Source: Desulfospira sp963664655 (GTDB taxonomy: Bacteria > Desulfobacterota > Desulfobacteria > Desulfobacterales > Desulfobacteraceae). From it: DNA of 64,000 nucleotides. Positions 9,073-18,600 of the stretch are shown here, in pieces. A model generated the notes under the pieces. The model searched no databases. It saw only the letters and a list, made by a program, of their open reading frames with translations, and was not told the origin of the DNA. The first letter of the stretch is position 1, and each line of letters starts with the position of its first letter. The stretch lies in contig OY761554.1 of the NCBI GenBank assembly GCA_963664655.2, positions 4,712,001 through 4,776,000 of the forward strand, given 5' to 3'. Position numbers and translations under genes: made by a program.

Positions 9073-11367
9073 ATGAAATTGTTTTTCAGGCTCATTCTCA
9101 TTTCCCTGATTGTACTGGCCAATTTCACATTCACTGGCTGTTCCAATAAAGAGGAGAAAAAAATCAGCCACTTCAACAAAGGCAATGCCTATTTCGAACA
9201 AGGAGAATATAAAAAGGCTGAAATTGAGTTTAAAAACGCCCTGCAAATTGACAACCGGTATATTGATGCCCTGCTAAAGTTAGGGGACACATTCATGAAA
9301 TTGGGCCAGGCCCGCCAGGCCTTTGCCGCCTATTCCATGGTGGAAAAGATTTCACCCGACAATATTGAGGCCCTTGTCAACATCGCAAAATTCTATTTTT
9401 TGGGCAGAAAGATGCCTGAAACCAAAGCCAGGATTGAAAAAATTCTTGAAAAAAATCCGGACAACACGGATGCCCTTTTTCTAAAGGCACAGGTTCTGAC
9501 CCGGGAAAATCAGATTGATAATGCACAAAAAATTCTTATTCGCCTTCTTGAAATACAAAAAGACCATATTCCGTCAATTCAGAGCCTGGCCCGGTTAAAA
9601 ACCATGCAAAAACAATTTGATGAAGCCGAGGCGCTATTAAAGCGGGCCATTGAGGCAGCTCCGGAAGCCACCCAGCCCAGGATTTTGCTTGCCGCTTTTT
9701 ACATTGCCCGCAAGGATATGGCCAAAGCCGAGGAACAGCTCGCCCTTTCAGCCGAAGAACATCCTGATAATGAGGCTCACCAGATCATTCTCGGCAATTT
9801 TTACCTGAAAACCGGAAACAGGGCCAAAGCCGAAGAAAGTTTCAAAAAGGCACTTGACATCTCTCCGGATAAGGTAGCCCCATACATGGCTCTGGCAGGA
9901 TTTTACGAGCAGATAAATGAAGATGACAAAGCCCTTGAATTGTACCGGAAGGCCGTAGGGCTTGACCCGGAAAACATGAAACCCAAACTGACCCTGGCCC
10001 GGTTCCAATATAAAAAAAGACAGGTGGATGATGCTGAAAAAATGGTTCAGGAAATCCTGGTCAAACGGCCCAGGCTTCCGGACGCCAGGATGCTTCAAAG
10101 CGAAATTCTGATTTTCAAAAAAGAATTCCAAAAGGCCCTGGTCATGCTGATTGATCTTGAAAAAGAAGAACCCAATGCCTACCGCATCCACTATTTTAAA
10201 GGGCTGTGCCATGTGGGATTGGGAGACCCCACTCAGGCAGCGGCCTGCGTTGAAAAGGCTGTGGAGCTTAAACCGACCTATACCAAAGCCCATCTGCTGC
10301 TTGCCGATATTTATTTTCACCAGCGGTCATTTGATCTCGCAGCCCAGCAGGCATCGGAGGTGCTAAAACTATCTCCGGATATGGTTAATGCCCTCATGAT
10401 CAGGGCCAATTCCCTGGCTTCCATGGGGAAAATCAAAGAGGCTGAAAAAGACTATCAGGCCATGATCGACGCACAGCCTGAAAATCCGGCAGGATATTAC
10501 CGGATGGCTCAGATCAAATCGGCTCAAAAGAAAATCCAGGAAGCGGAAACCCTTCTTGAAAAAGCCTATTCCATCAACAATAAACTGTTAGATGTATTTG
10601 GCTTGAGGGTGAGGTTAAGCCTCGCCCAAAAGAATTTTGACCGGGCCCATGAAATCTGCGAAACCCAGTTGCATCACAATAAAGACAATAAGCGGATACA
10701 GGCCGCGGTCTACAATATCCAGGCCACGATTTTTCTTGCCGAGAAAAAGGCTGACCAGGCCGTGGAAGCATACCAAAAAGCCATTGAAACCGATCCGGAA
10801 TACCTTTTGTCTTACAATGCACTGGCCCAGATCTTTCTTGTCCAGAAAAAAATGGATCAGGCCAAAAAACAATACATCAAAGTGCTTGAAATCAACCCCA
10901 AGCTTGCACCGCCGCATATGATGCTGGGGACCATATATGAGGCAGAAAAAAATTACCCGGAAGCTGAAAAGTATTACCGAAAGGCCCTTAGTATCAACCC
11001 TGAATTTGCCGCCGCCGCCAACAACCTGGCCTATTATCTGGCGGACCGGACCGACCATTACGATGAGGCTTTAACGCTTGCAAAAAAAGCTAAAGAACAT
11101 TATCCTGAAGATCCCAATATCATGGATACCATGGGCCTTGCCTACTATAAAAAGAAACTGTACGGAAACGCCGTGGCCGAGTTCTCCGATGCTTTGAAGA
11201 AACAGCCGGATAACCCGATACTCCATTATCACTTAGGACTTGCTTACGAAAAAAAGGAAAATAAAGCCCTTGCTGAAAAAGAGCTGGAAACAGCCCTTGA
11301 ATTAAGTAAGGATTTTGTCTACGCACAAAATGCAGAACAACTTTTAAAGGAGTTAAGAGAAAAATGA
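9073..11367 (+). CDS. TPR-repeat lipoprotein, PEP-CTERM system PrsT-like
   Basis: 764 residues. The signal peptide carries lipobox FTGC (Cys 23). About twenty ~34-residue TPR units follow to the C-terminus with classical consensus (GNAYFEQGEYKKAEIEF, ALSINPEFAAAANNLAYYLA). Composition and organisation fit the putative PEP-CTERM system TPR lipoprotein family, which accompanies exosortase A and exopolysaccharide export. GGAG 8 nt upstream supports the ATG. The last 4 nt overlap the LolA-like gene (ATGA), so the two are coupled. Its near-equal length to the divergent TPR gene suggests an old duplication or a two-part scaffold, although the sequences are clearly diverged. Confidence 0.87.
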   Translation: MKLFFRLILISLIVLANFTFTGCSNKEEKKISHFNKGNAYFEQGEYKKAEIEFKNALQIDNRYIDALLKLGDTFMKLGQARQAFAAYSMVEKISPDNIEALVNIAKFYFLGRKMPETKARIEKILEKNPDNTDALFLKAQVLTRENQIDNAQKILIRLLEIQKDHIPSIQSLARLKTMQKQFDEAEALLKRAIEAAPEATQPRILLAAFYIARKDMAKAEEQLALSAEEHPDNEAHQIILGNFYLKTGNRAKAEESFKKALDISPDKVAPYMALAGFYEQINEDDKALELYRKAVGLDPENMKPKLTLARFQYKKRQVDDAEKMVQEILVKRPRLPDARMLQSEILIFKKEFQKALVMLIDLEKEEPNAYRIHYFKGLCHVGLGDPTQAAACVEKAVELKPTYTKAHLLLADIYFHQRSFDLAAQQASEVLKLSPDMVNALMIRANSLASMGKIKEAEKDYQAMIDAQPENPAGYYRMAQIKSAQKKIQEAETLLEKAYSINNKLLDVFGLRVRLSLAQKNFDRAHEICETQLHHNKDNKRIQAAVYNIQATIFLAEKKADQAVEAYQKAIETDPEYLLSYNALAQIFLVQKKMDQAKKQYIKVLEINPKLAPPHMMLGTIYEAEKNYPEAEKYYRKALSINPEFAAAANNLAYYLADRTDHYDEALTLAKKAKEHYPEDPNIMDTMGLAYYKKKLYGNAVAEFSDALKKQPDNPILHYHLGLAYEKKENKALAEKELETALELSKDFVYAQNAEQLLKELREK

Positions 11368-12140
11368 AATTAACCGCCATTTTTACCCTTGCTTTACTTT
11401 TAACAGCCGTTCCTTCATTTAATGCCGGGTCTGAAGAAATATCGGGGCATGCGCTTGCCCAGAAAGTGTTTGACAGGGACCGGGGCAATGATTCCCTTTC
11501 AACGGCCCAGATGGTTCTGGTCAATAAAGCAGGGAACAAAAGGGCCCGCCAGTTTACCAGCAGCCGGATACTGGAAGGAGAACTGGAAAGCCAGATGATC
11601 CGGTTCACTTCGCCGGCGGATATCGACGGCACGGGTTTTCTGACCATCGAAAAACCGGGTTGGGAAACTGAGCAGTTTCTCTACCTGCCGGCCTTAAGAA
11701 GAACCAGGCGGATTGTCAGTTCCCAGAAAAGCCAGAAATTCGTCAACAGTGACTTCACCTATGAGGACATGGAGCGTCATCCTGTTGACGACTATGAATA
11801 CCGGATCACCGGTTCAAAAGAAATCAGCGGCATGGATTGCTATGAACTTGAAACCAGGCCCAAAGAAGGGGTTAACTCCCAGTACGCCCTTACCATCAGT
11901 TATATCTCCAAACAGTCCCTTGTGCCGGTCCTGGTCAAGTATTTTGACGAAAAAGAGCAACACATCAAGACCTACACCGTGATGAAGCTCGAACAAATTC
12001 AGGGTATCTGGACCGAATCCATGGCCAGTATGGCGAATTTGAAAGAAGGCCACAAAACCTATATTAAGATCCTGAACATCTCGTATAACAAGGGAATTGA
12101 CCCCCAGACCATTTCCCGGAAAGAACTTGAAAATTACTAA
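11364..12140 (+). CDS. Outer-membrane lipoprotein-sorting (LolA-like) protein
   Basis: 258 residues with a signal peptide (about 1-21). It is a periplasmic protein of the LolA-like fold seen in lipoprotein-sorting proteins that partner MMPL-type RND exporters. Diagnostic patterns are MIRFTSPADIDGTGFL, the YLPALRRTRRI strand, the SDFTYEDM motif and a C-terminal GIDPQTISRKELE. The expected role is carrying a hydrophobic cargo across the periplasm. It is translationally coupled to the TPR lipoprotein upstream and followed 75 bp later by an outer-membrane protein. The usual inner-membrane partner is absent from this operon, but an MMPL/RND exporter lies at 25124-27385. Confidence 0.87.
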   Translation: MKLTAIFTLALLLTAVPSFNAGSEEISGHALAQKVFDRDRGNDSLSTAQMVLVNKAGNKRARQFTSSRILEGELESQMIRFTSPADIDGTGFLTIEKPGWETEQFLYLPALRRTRRIVSSQKSQKFVNSDFTYEDMERHPVDDYEYRITGSKEISGMDCYELETRPKEGVNSQYALTISYISKQSLVPVLVKYFDEKEQHIKTYTVMKLEQIQGIWTESMASMANLKEGHKTYIKILNISYNKGIDPQTISRKELENY

Positions 12141-12215
12141 AGATTCACGGGGACTCTCCCCTTTGGCCTGAATATTGCTTTCTCAATAAAATAATGCAAC
12201 CAGAGGGGATTTATC

Positions 12216-14144
12216 ATGGAACGAAAACGTTGCCTTCTTTATTTTTTTTGTGTTCAGTGCCTTTTTTTCGGGATTCTTTTTTTCAAAGCAGAAATCGCAT
12301 CAGCCCTTCCTTCACATCGCATATCTCCCCCTGTATTCGAAACCCGCGGCGCTGAAGAACGGGTTCTAATTGAACTGACCCACCCGGCAGACACATCCTG
12401 GTTCAGCTTAGAGTCCCCGGACCGGATGGTTGTTGAAATCAAAGATGCTTATCTTCCGCAGGTATCTTTGACCAGAAAAATTAATTCACCCATCATTCGG
12501 ACCGTTCGCATGGGCCAGAATAAGAAAGATGTGGTCCGTGTTGTCTTAGACCTTAACCCGGGCAGCATCTATGAATTTTCAACAGCTCAGGGTCTTGTAC
12601 AGAATTCCCATATCCTGTCCCTTTCCATTGGCCCGCCTGACAATGGGGCCAAGCCCCCCAAGGATACCGGTACCCTGTTGGCGGCAGCCCCCTTAACCAG
12701 GGAAAAAGCCCCCTTCAAACCTGAGCCTGAGCAACCCGGCCCAACCACGGCCCCTGCCAATGCAACAGGCCATTTTGAAGGCGAGGAAAAAAAAGCGGGC
12801 GAGCAGACGATTATTCTGACCGATGAAAGCATGCCGGAAGGCCTTTTTGAAGATATTCAAGAAGACCAGAGCGAACAAAGGGACTGGGAAATTTCAGGAC
12901 TGATCCAGGCCAGGACCACCAGCCAGATAAAGGATAACGGGTCAGTTGAAAATGAAACCGGTTTCAGGAACCGGATGATCCTGGAAGCTGAATACAGGGA
13001 TATCTTTCTTATTTCGGCGTTTTCCGACTACCTGTTTTTCGGCCGGGACGATAAAACCGACACCTATGATCTGACCATCCGCGAATTCACATGGCAGTAT
13101 AACTCCCCAAAAATCGGGCTGTCTGTCGGAAAACAGATCATCCGCTGGGGCAAAACGGACCAGATCAGCCCTGTGGACACCTTGAACCCGGAAGATGTAA
13201 GAGAATTTATCCTGCCTGAATACGAAGAACGAAAGATCCCTGTCTGGATGGCCGATGTCCGGTACTATTTTGATAAATTCACACTGGAGGGGGTGTTTAT
13301 TCCTTTTTTTGAAGAATCCCGCCAGGATTATTTTCAAACTGACTGGGCCGTGTTCGGCCACTTGAAAAAAGAAATCAGCAACGCCAATCTTCCCCCTTTT
13401 TATAAATCCTATTTTAACAATTTATCCGTCCATGAACAGGAACCGGATAATGAAACCGAATGGGGCTTAAGACTGACGAGCACGGTTAAAAGCGTCGATC
13501 TGGGGATTACCTTTCATCACACAACCGAGGACAGCCCTTATTTTAAAAGCTTTCCGGTTAAAAACATTAATATCTCAGACGGTCTTTCAACGGCGAACCT
13601 GATGTCGAGCCTTGGCAGTGCCGTCCCAATGAACGAAGACATTGAAGTCGAATACAAAAAAACCAATATCGCCGGGGTTGAATTTGAAACCATCTGGAGC
13701 GGATTCGGCATAAGGGGGGAGGCAGCCTGGCAGGAAAACGAATCCTTTATCACATCCGCTTTGATCTCTGTAAGAAAACCAACTTTCATCTACATAATCG
13801 GTGCTGACTATACCACCGCAGGGAATACATATTTAAATCTTCAGATTGCCCACCGGCATGTTTCAGATTACGACCCTGCCATCCTTTATATTGAAGAGGA
13901 TGAAACGTCCCTTTTGGGCGAAATCCGTATGGATACGGTTTCAGACCGGTTCCAGGCCTGTCTGCGGTATACCAAGCCACTTGACAATGATTCTTATTAT
14001 CTAAACCCTTATCTTAAAATCACCTATATCACCAACCTTGAATGCCGGATCGGGGCCAGCCTCTTTTCAGGAGACCGGGATACTGGATTAGGCCGGTACA
14101 AGGATCATGATGCCTACTACCTGGATATCTCTTACCGGTTTTAG
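12216..14144 (+). CDS. AMIN-domain outer-membrane beta-barrel protein
   Basis: 642 residues. Signal peptide about 1-31. An AMIN-like domain follows (about 45-145; VLIELTHPADTSWFSLESP, IRTVRMGQNKKDVVRVVLDL), known in other proteins to bind peptidoglycan or target secretins. After a Pro/Ala/Glu-rich linker, a ~420-residue region of alternating aromatic strands looks like a DUF1302-type barrel and ends in the outer-membrane signature YRF. Such barrels often sit next to LolA-like and RND genes as the outer-membrane step of a lipid export chain. An AGGGGA ribosome-binding site precedes the ATG. The AMIN-barrel combination is less common than the plain barrel. Confidence 0.8.
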   Translation: MERKRCLLYFFCVQCLFFGILFFKAEIASALPSHRISPPVFETRGAEERVLIELTHPADTSWFSLESPDRMVVEIKDAYLPQVSLTRKINSPIIRTVRMGQNKKDVVRVVLDLNPGSIYEFSTAQGLVQNSHILSLSIGPPDNGAKPPKDTGTLLAAAPLTREKAPFKPEPEQPGPTTAPANATGHFEGEEKKAGEQTIILTDESMPEGLFEDIQEDQSEQRDWEISGLIQARTTSQIKDNGSVENETGFRNRMILEAEYRDIFLISAFSDYLFFGRDDKTDTYDLTIREFTWQYNSPKIGLSVGKQIIRWGKTDQISPVDTLNPEDVREFILPEYEERKIPVWMADVRYYFDKFTLEGVFIPFFEESRQDYFQTDWAVFGHLKKEISNANLPPFYKSYFNNLSVHEQEPDNETEWGLRLTSTVKSVDLGITFHHTTEDSPYFKSFPVKNINISDGLSTANLMSSLGSAVPMNEDIEVEYKKTNIAGVEFETIWSGFGIRGEAAWQENESFITSALISVRKPTFIYIIGADYTTAGNTYLNLQIAHRHVSDYDPAILYIEEDETSLLGEIRMDTVSDRFQACLRYTKPLDNDSYYLNPYLKITYITNLECRIGASLFSGDRDTGLGRYKDHDAYYLDISYRF

Positions 14145-14354
14145 CAGGCAGCGCCGCCAAAACAAATCTGTCCTGAATGCCCCCCGGATCGAACCTTGAC
14201 AAAATCCGGCAATCCGCTTACCTTCGATCAAGATATCAATCAAAGTAAAAATAACCTTTGGCACTTAAAGGAAAGGCATGGCAGATACGATTCCAAAAGA
14301 CAGGGTAAGCCAATAATTTTCAGGGCTTCCAAAATTTCAGGAAAAATTTAAATC

Positions 14355-15605
14355 ATGCATGATAACATCCATAGCCTGCTCAAGCAAATTGCACTGGGAG
14401 AGGACTCTGTTCTTGAACTTAAGGCAGTCAAATTCAGAGGGGAAAAAATAACCGGACCACACAAAGATAGTATGGCAGATGAACTGGCAGCCATGGCCAA
14501 TACGGCATCCGGTATCATTATCCTTGGGGTTGACGACAAGAGCAAAGAGATCCTTGGGATACCGCCTGATAAACTGGACCATGTTGAAGGCTGGATTCGT
14601 TCGATTTGTAATGATGCCATCACCCCCCCTCTTAATTGCGTGATTCGCAAACTCATTGTACCGGGTGGACATAATGATGAAAAAACAATCATCCGAATCA
14701 ATGTGCCCCGCAGTCTGTTTGTTCATAAAAGCCCCAATGGTTATTTTAGCCGTATCGGCAGTTCCAGGCGGGAGATGACACCGGAAATCCTGGCACGGCT
14801 GTTTCAGCAACGCAGCCAGGCAAGGCTTATACGGTTTGATGAACAGACCGTTCCGGGGACATCACTTGATGATTTGAACCCTAAGCTGTGGAACCGGTTT
14901 AGAACAGTTATCTCACCTAAGGACGATTTGGAATTTCTTGAAAAAATGAGATTGATTGCCAAAGACGAAGACGGAACTATCCGGGCAACGGTCAGCAGCA
15001 TTCTGCTGGTCTCGGATGCCCCAGAATCTTTCATGTCCAGTGCATTCATCCAGGCAGTCTGCTATCGCGGTACAGAGCGTAATGCGGCTTACCAATTGGA
15101 TGCAAAGGATATCACCGGTCCTTTGGATATTCAGATACGGGACGCATGCAGATTTGTAGAACGAAACATGCGGGTCTTTGCCGTTAAGACGCCTAACCGG
15201 ATCGAAACGCCCCAGTTTTCCGTAAATGCGGTATTCGAGGCCGTGGTCAACGCTGTTGCTCATCGGGATTATTCCATATACGGCTCCAAGATCCGGCTGC
15301 ACCTGTTTTCAGACCGGTTGGAAATATTTTCGCCCGGAACGATTCCCAATACCATGACCATTGAGAGCATCTCAGAACGCCAATCCGCACGAAACGAACT
15401 GATCAGTTCTCTTCTGGCCCGCTGCCCCATGAATGTCAATGCTGTGGGCAGTCAGCGAAGCTTTATCATGGACAAACGGGGTGAGGGGGTCCCCATCATT
15501 ATCACTGAAAGCCGCAAACTCTCGGGAATGGCTCCGGTTTACAGGCTTCTTGATGATGCTGAGCTGAAGCTGACAATTTTTGCTGCCTTGCCGCCCCATG
15601 AGTAA
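14355..15605 (+). CDS. AlbA_2 (Schlafen-like) / HATPase_c_4 protein
   Basis: 416 residues. The N-terminal AlbA_2 domain (about 10-130) has ELKAVKFRG and the NTASGIIILGVDD signature. The C-terminal divergent GHKL-type ATPase domain (about 270-400) carries EAVVNAVAHRDY (N box) and LEIFSPG. These proteins are widespread in accessory regions, annotated as putative DNA-binding/ATP-binding regulators, sometimes defence-linked. It is not in an operon with the outer-membrane gene 210 bp upstream. A related but damaged gene lies at 16517-17323 on the other strand. No strong ribosome-binding site is visible. Confidence 0.85.
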   Translation: MHDNIHSLLKQIALGEDSVLELKAVKFRGEKITGPHKDSMADELAAMANTASGIIILGVDDKSKEILGIPPDKLDHVEGWIRSICNDAITPPLNCVIRKLIVPGGHNDEKTIIRINVPRSLFVHKSPNGYFSRIGSSRREMTPEILARLFQQRSQARLIRFDEQTVPGTSLDDLNPKLWNRFRTVISPKDDLEFLEKMRLIAKDEDGTIRATVSSILLVSDAPESFMSSAFIQAVCYRGTERNAAYQLDAKDITGPLDIQIRDACRFVERNMRVFAVKTPNRIETPQFSVNAVFEAVVNAVAHRDYSIYGSKIRLHLFSDRLEIFSPGTIPNTMTIESISERQSARNELISSLLARCPMNVNAVGSQRSFIMDKRGEGVPIIITESRKLSGMAPVYRLLDDAELKLTIFAALPPHE

Positions 15606-15695
15606 ATCCACTATGGCCGCACAGGAATTTGCCTGTTGAAACGAACCTTCATTCGTGGCATACTTCACATACATGCTTAATTATGGAGATCTAAA

Positions 15696-16409
15696 ATGCC
15701 GGATACCGTTTTAAAAGAAAGAGTCAGCGGGCTTGAACAAATCATGATGGAACTTGCCTATGAATCAATGAAAACCGACATGGCTCTCAAGAATCTTTCA
15801 GTAGAGATGAAAGACTTTAAAGATGAAATGAAAGACTTTAAAGACGAGATGAAAGACTTTAAAGATGAAATGAAAGACTTTAAAGATGAAATGAAAGATT
15901 TTAAAGATGAAATGAAAGACTTTAAAGATGAAATGAAAGACTTTAAGAGGGAAATGAACAAAAAGTGGGGAGATCTGGCAAACAAGATGGGAACCATTGT
16001 TGAAGACATCGTTGCCCCCGGCTTAAAAGGCGTGGCCAGACAGTATTTTGGCGTTAAGGCCTTTGATTATTTTTCTTCCCGCACCATTATCCGCACCGAA
16101 GACGGGTCCATAACCCGTGAGTTTGATGTGATTGCCTATACAAAAGAACTGTTTTTTATTGTGGAAACAAAAGCAACCCCCCGGCCGGAGTATATTACGA
16201 ACTTCATAAAATTTCTCCCCGAACTGGACATGTGGTTCCCTGTTAGCCGGGAAAAGAAACTGATTCCTATTTTCGCCTCTCTTGCCCTGTCTGATCAACA
16301 TATCACCCACTTAACCAACCATAACATCATTGCCATGGCGACCCGGGACGACGGGATGGACATTTACAATCCCGAGGTTCTGGAAAAACTTGGTATTAAC
16401 GTTAGATAG
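15696..16409 (+). CDS. Coiled-coil PD-(D/E)XK nuclease-like protein (DUF3782-like)
   Basis: 237 residues. A short helical N-terminus is followed by seven tandem copies of MKDFKDE (residues 38-86, the last reading MKDFKRE), then a C-terminal PD-(D/E)XK-type domain with FDVIAY (the D) and FIVETKA (E-x-K). The heptad spacing means each repeat adds exactly one coiled-coil heptad. This domain type is common in cyanobacteria and other bacteria with an amplified gene family; biological role unknown. GGAG 8 nt upstream supports the ATG. It follows the AlbA_2/HATPase gene after 90 bp, on the same strand. Confidence 0.75.
   Translation: MPDTVLKERVSGLEQIMMELAYESMKTDMALKNLSVEMKDFKDEMKDFKDEMKDFKDEMKDFKDEMKDFKDEMKDFKDEMKDFKREMNKKWGDLANKMGTIVEDIVAPGLKGVARQYFGVKAFDYFSSRTIIRTEDGSITREFDVIAYTKELFFIVETKATPRPEYITNFIKFLPELDMWFPVSREKKLIPIFASLALSDQHITHLTNHNIIAMATRDDGMDIYNPEVLEKLGINVR
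15807..15953 (+). repeat. Seven-copy 21-bp in-frame minisatellite
   Basis: Seven 21-bp units encoding MKDFKDE, nearly identical in DNA (occasional GAC/GAT and GAA/GAG changes; the last unit diverges to KRE). The near-identity points to recent expansion. Gain or loss of units keeps both the reading frame and the coiled-coil register. Confidence 0.95.
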
Positions 16410-16516
16410 AGCCCTGCTGCTGCCCCCCCCCCTTTTCATGCAGCTAATTGACACTTACCTGCATACCGGCTTTTGTTTCAAGGGTGATAAGCATTTCAAG
16501 GCTGAATTTTTCCCAT

Positions 16517-17323
16517 TTACCTCATAGAATTTCTGTGAACAATCGCCGTAAAGGTACATCCTTGCCGGTCATCAACGAAATCAATCTGCTTCCATTCAGC
16601 AAGAGCCCGTCTAATACCCGACCCCAATCCCCGGTACGGAACAATGTTTTTTGCGGCAAATGACGCCAATATGGGATTACGAATATTTGAATTGCCTGCC
16701 CTGATTTTTTCAATGGTTAAATTATTTGGAAGATGACCGGGGCTGATAATCTCTATTCTGTTGTCAAAAGTGAAAACCCTGATTGCCGCACTGACAAAAT
16801 AATCTCTGTGGATCAGGGCATTCACCAGAAGCTCTTCAAAGATAAGTTTTGGAATTTCAGGTTTTCCAATGGAATTAACGCTTTGATTGTCTTGAATCTT
16901 TTTTAAATTTCTTAAAATAAATGACAGGGAGTCATTAAAAATTTTTTGAAAGCAGCCGAAAAAGTCCTCACTGTCATGGTAGGTTGAAGTCGAGGCTTTA
17001 TTTCCAGGAAAACAGGCGCCCTTTACAATAAATTGCGGTTTGATCCATTCCGGGTGTTCTCCAAATAATAATACACCGGCAAGATTCAGCAGACCGTTTT
17101 CTGATGCCAGATTCATATTCTGAAGCAGCCTGACCAGTGATTCGGAATCTTCCGGCATGCCGATCCCGTAAACTTCCTTAAGAAAATCCCTGAACCTTAA
17201 CCGGTCAAGCTGATTTACACCTGCCTTTGTGGGAACTTCATCGCCATGGAGAAGGTCAACGCTCTGAAACAGTCTTCTGTCTTCCCCATTGGAGATAAGA
17301 TCAGCCAATTGTTCCATATCCAT
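16517..17323 (-). CDS. HATPase_c_4 protein with internally deleted AlbA_2 domain
   Basis: 268 residues. It begins like an AlbA_2 protein (EQLADLISNGED) but jumps directly to the sequence that normally follows that domain (RRLFQSVDLLHGDEVP). It continues through the linker to the GHKL-like C-domain (EELLVNALIHRDY, IEIISPG, GSGIRRALAE). About 115-130 residues of DNA-binding domain expected in this family appear to be missing, with the frame preserved. It may be an in-frame deletion pseudogene or a shortened ATP-binding protein. It is convergent with the nuclease-like gene. The complete relative at 14355-15605 belongs to the same superfamily but is not close in sequence. Confidence 0.72.
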   Translation of the reverse strand: MDMEQLADLISNGEDRRLFQSVDLLHGDEVPTKAGVNQLDRLRFRDFLKEVYGIGMPEDSESLVRLLQNMNLASENGLLNLAGVLLFGEHPEWIKPQFIVKGACFPGNKASTSTYHDSEDFFGCFQKIFNDSLSFILRNLKKIQDNQSVNSIGKPEIPKLIFEELLVNALIHRDYFVSAAIRVFTFDNRIEIISPGHLPNNLTIEKIRAGNSNIRNPILASFAAKNIVPYRGLGSGIRRALAEWKQIDFVDDRQGCTFTAIVHRNSMR

Positions 17324-17574
17324 AAATACTCACCATATTCATCAGCAGCCCGTGAACCTTAATTTAATAAGGTAACTTTTTAACTTTCTTCTTAATCTTT
17401 TACCTTGATTTGATACTCCATGCCATACGTAAAACTATACCCCGTGAAATGATATTGTCATTCGATTTTGAATTCTCTCATCTACTTTGGAAGGGAACCG
17501 GGCTGAATAATTTCGAATATGGATGTATAAAAAGAACCCATCCTACCCGAAGGATATATGAAAATTAATAGCAC
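17324..17574. other. Intergenic, no gene seen
   Basis: AT-rich spacer between the start of the HATPase gene and repeat copy A. It presumably holds the HATPase promoter; I see no clear element or open frame of note. Confidence 0.5.
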
Positions 17575-17580
17575 CCAACC

Positions 17581-17690
17581 CCTTAAATCAATGTTTTTGG
17601 GGTTAAAAACAGTCGATTAAGCCCGTTTCAGACCCCCAAATAAGCAGTTAATCATTTAATAACAGCTGGTTAGCGTGGCCCGACCCCACC
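17581..17690 (+). repeat. Interspersed ~105-bp repeat, copy A
   Basis: Shares with copies B, C and D the ordered blocks TTTTGGGG-TTAAAAACAGTCGATTA, AAGCAGTTAAT-n-TTTAATAACAG and GGTTAGCGTGGCCCGACCCC. Plus orientation. It is followed by a GC-rich tract (CCGCGGTG and relatives, 17686-17723). Confidence 0.85.
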
Positions 17691-17860
17691 GCGGTGTTCC
17701 ACCACCGCGCCACCCACCGCGGTCCGAATTAGCACTTTTCACATCCCACTGCCCCCATCACATAAAACCGGATTGCAATATTTCGAGTCTTTGTTAAAAT
17801 ATAAAGGCAAGCAATGGGGAATTCATTTCTTCAAAGCTATCATCAAAAGGAGGGCCGGTA

Positions 17861-18130
17861 ATGAAAGTACAGGAAAAAATTTTTTCGAGCTTGAATATTT
17901 CCCAGGATCAGTTGCTCAATGAAATATCAATGCTTCTGGCAAAACAGCAATTGTCAGAATTCCTGATGGAAATCGAGTACATGGAAAAAAAATATAATAA
18001 AAATTTTAGCCACTTTGATCAAAATTTCAAAAAACAAACCGCTTCCTATGAGATGGAAAATGATTGGATGAAATGGAAGTTTGCCATTGAAAGCTGTGAT
18101 TATTGGCAAAACCTTCTTGAGGGTCTATAG
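17861..18130 (+). CDS. Putative TumA-like antitoxin
   Basis: 89 residues, largely helical and charged, with no signal peptide. A strong AGGAGG ribosome-binding site precedes the ATG. The stop is 3 nt before the GTG start of the next gene, a TumE-family (DUF6516-like) protein, so the two form a tight small-protein pair typical of toxin-antitoxin modules. The antitoxin call rests on this context; I do not recognise a DNA-binding motif. The pair sits between repeat copies A and B, in a region of lower GC than its neighbours. Confidence 0.6.
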   Translation: MKVQEKIFSSLNISQDQLLNEISMLLAKQQLSEFLMEIEYMEKKYNKNFSHFDQNFKKQTASYEMENDWMKWKFAIESCDYWQNLLEGL

Positions 18131-18133
18131 TCT

Positions 18134-18484
18134 GTGATACTTGATATATTTAATGAATACTCCAGGGTCATTATCGACTACAATATTTTGAATTTCAAAA
18201 TTGTTGGCCCTTCATATCATTTGGCTTGCAGCGTTAATTTGCTTGATGGTTCACAACTTTTTGTTAAAGATTACCTATTTTTAAACGGCCAAAGAAAATA
18301 CTCCTTTCATTGGCAGAATAGTGAAGGATTTTGTATCTTGAGGTGGGATAATGCGCCGCATCACCAAAATGTAGAAACATTTCCTTTTCATCAGCATATC
18401 GGAAAAAATGAAACCATAGAACCTTCCACACCAATGAACTTGGAATCAGTGCTGGAGCTTATCTGTAACCAAATCCTGAACTGA
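18134..18484 (+). CDS. TumE-family (DUF6516-like) putative toxin
   Basis: 116 residues from a GTG start placed 3 nt after the preceding stop. The pattern matches small TumE-type proteins: a beta-rich core with LLDGSQLFVKDYLF, KYSFHWQ and a metal-ligand-like RWDNAPHHQNVETFPFHQH segment rich in His. Proteins of this family are described as toxin partners of a small antitoxin. Target and mechanism cannot be read from the sequence. Confidence 0.68.
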   Translation: MILDIFNEYSRVIIDYNILNFKIVGPSYHLACSVNLLDGSQLFVKDYLFLNGQRKYSFHWQNSEGFCILRWDNAPHHQNVETFPFHQHIGKNETIEPSTPMNLESVLELICNQILN

Positions 18485-18600
18485 TGATCAATTCACGCAC
18501 GCTTACGTTTCCGGTTGAACCTATAGACAGGAAAATAGACAGGAAAAATTTAAATTACCACCCCTTCCCACATCCCATCCGGGATAAGGATAATAAATAA

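Noticed and set aside
14200..14300. Second sigma-54 promoter (TTTGGCACTTAAAGG)
   Set aside because: A -24-like TGGCAC is present but no TTGC at the required distance.
15807..15953. CRISPR-like array
   Set aside because: Units are contiguous 21-bp repeats in frame with no spacers and no cas genes.
15758..16009. Minus-strand frame with SFISSLK repeats
   Set aside because: The mirror of the 21-bp minisatellite in the plus-strand gene, not an independent protein.
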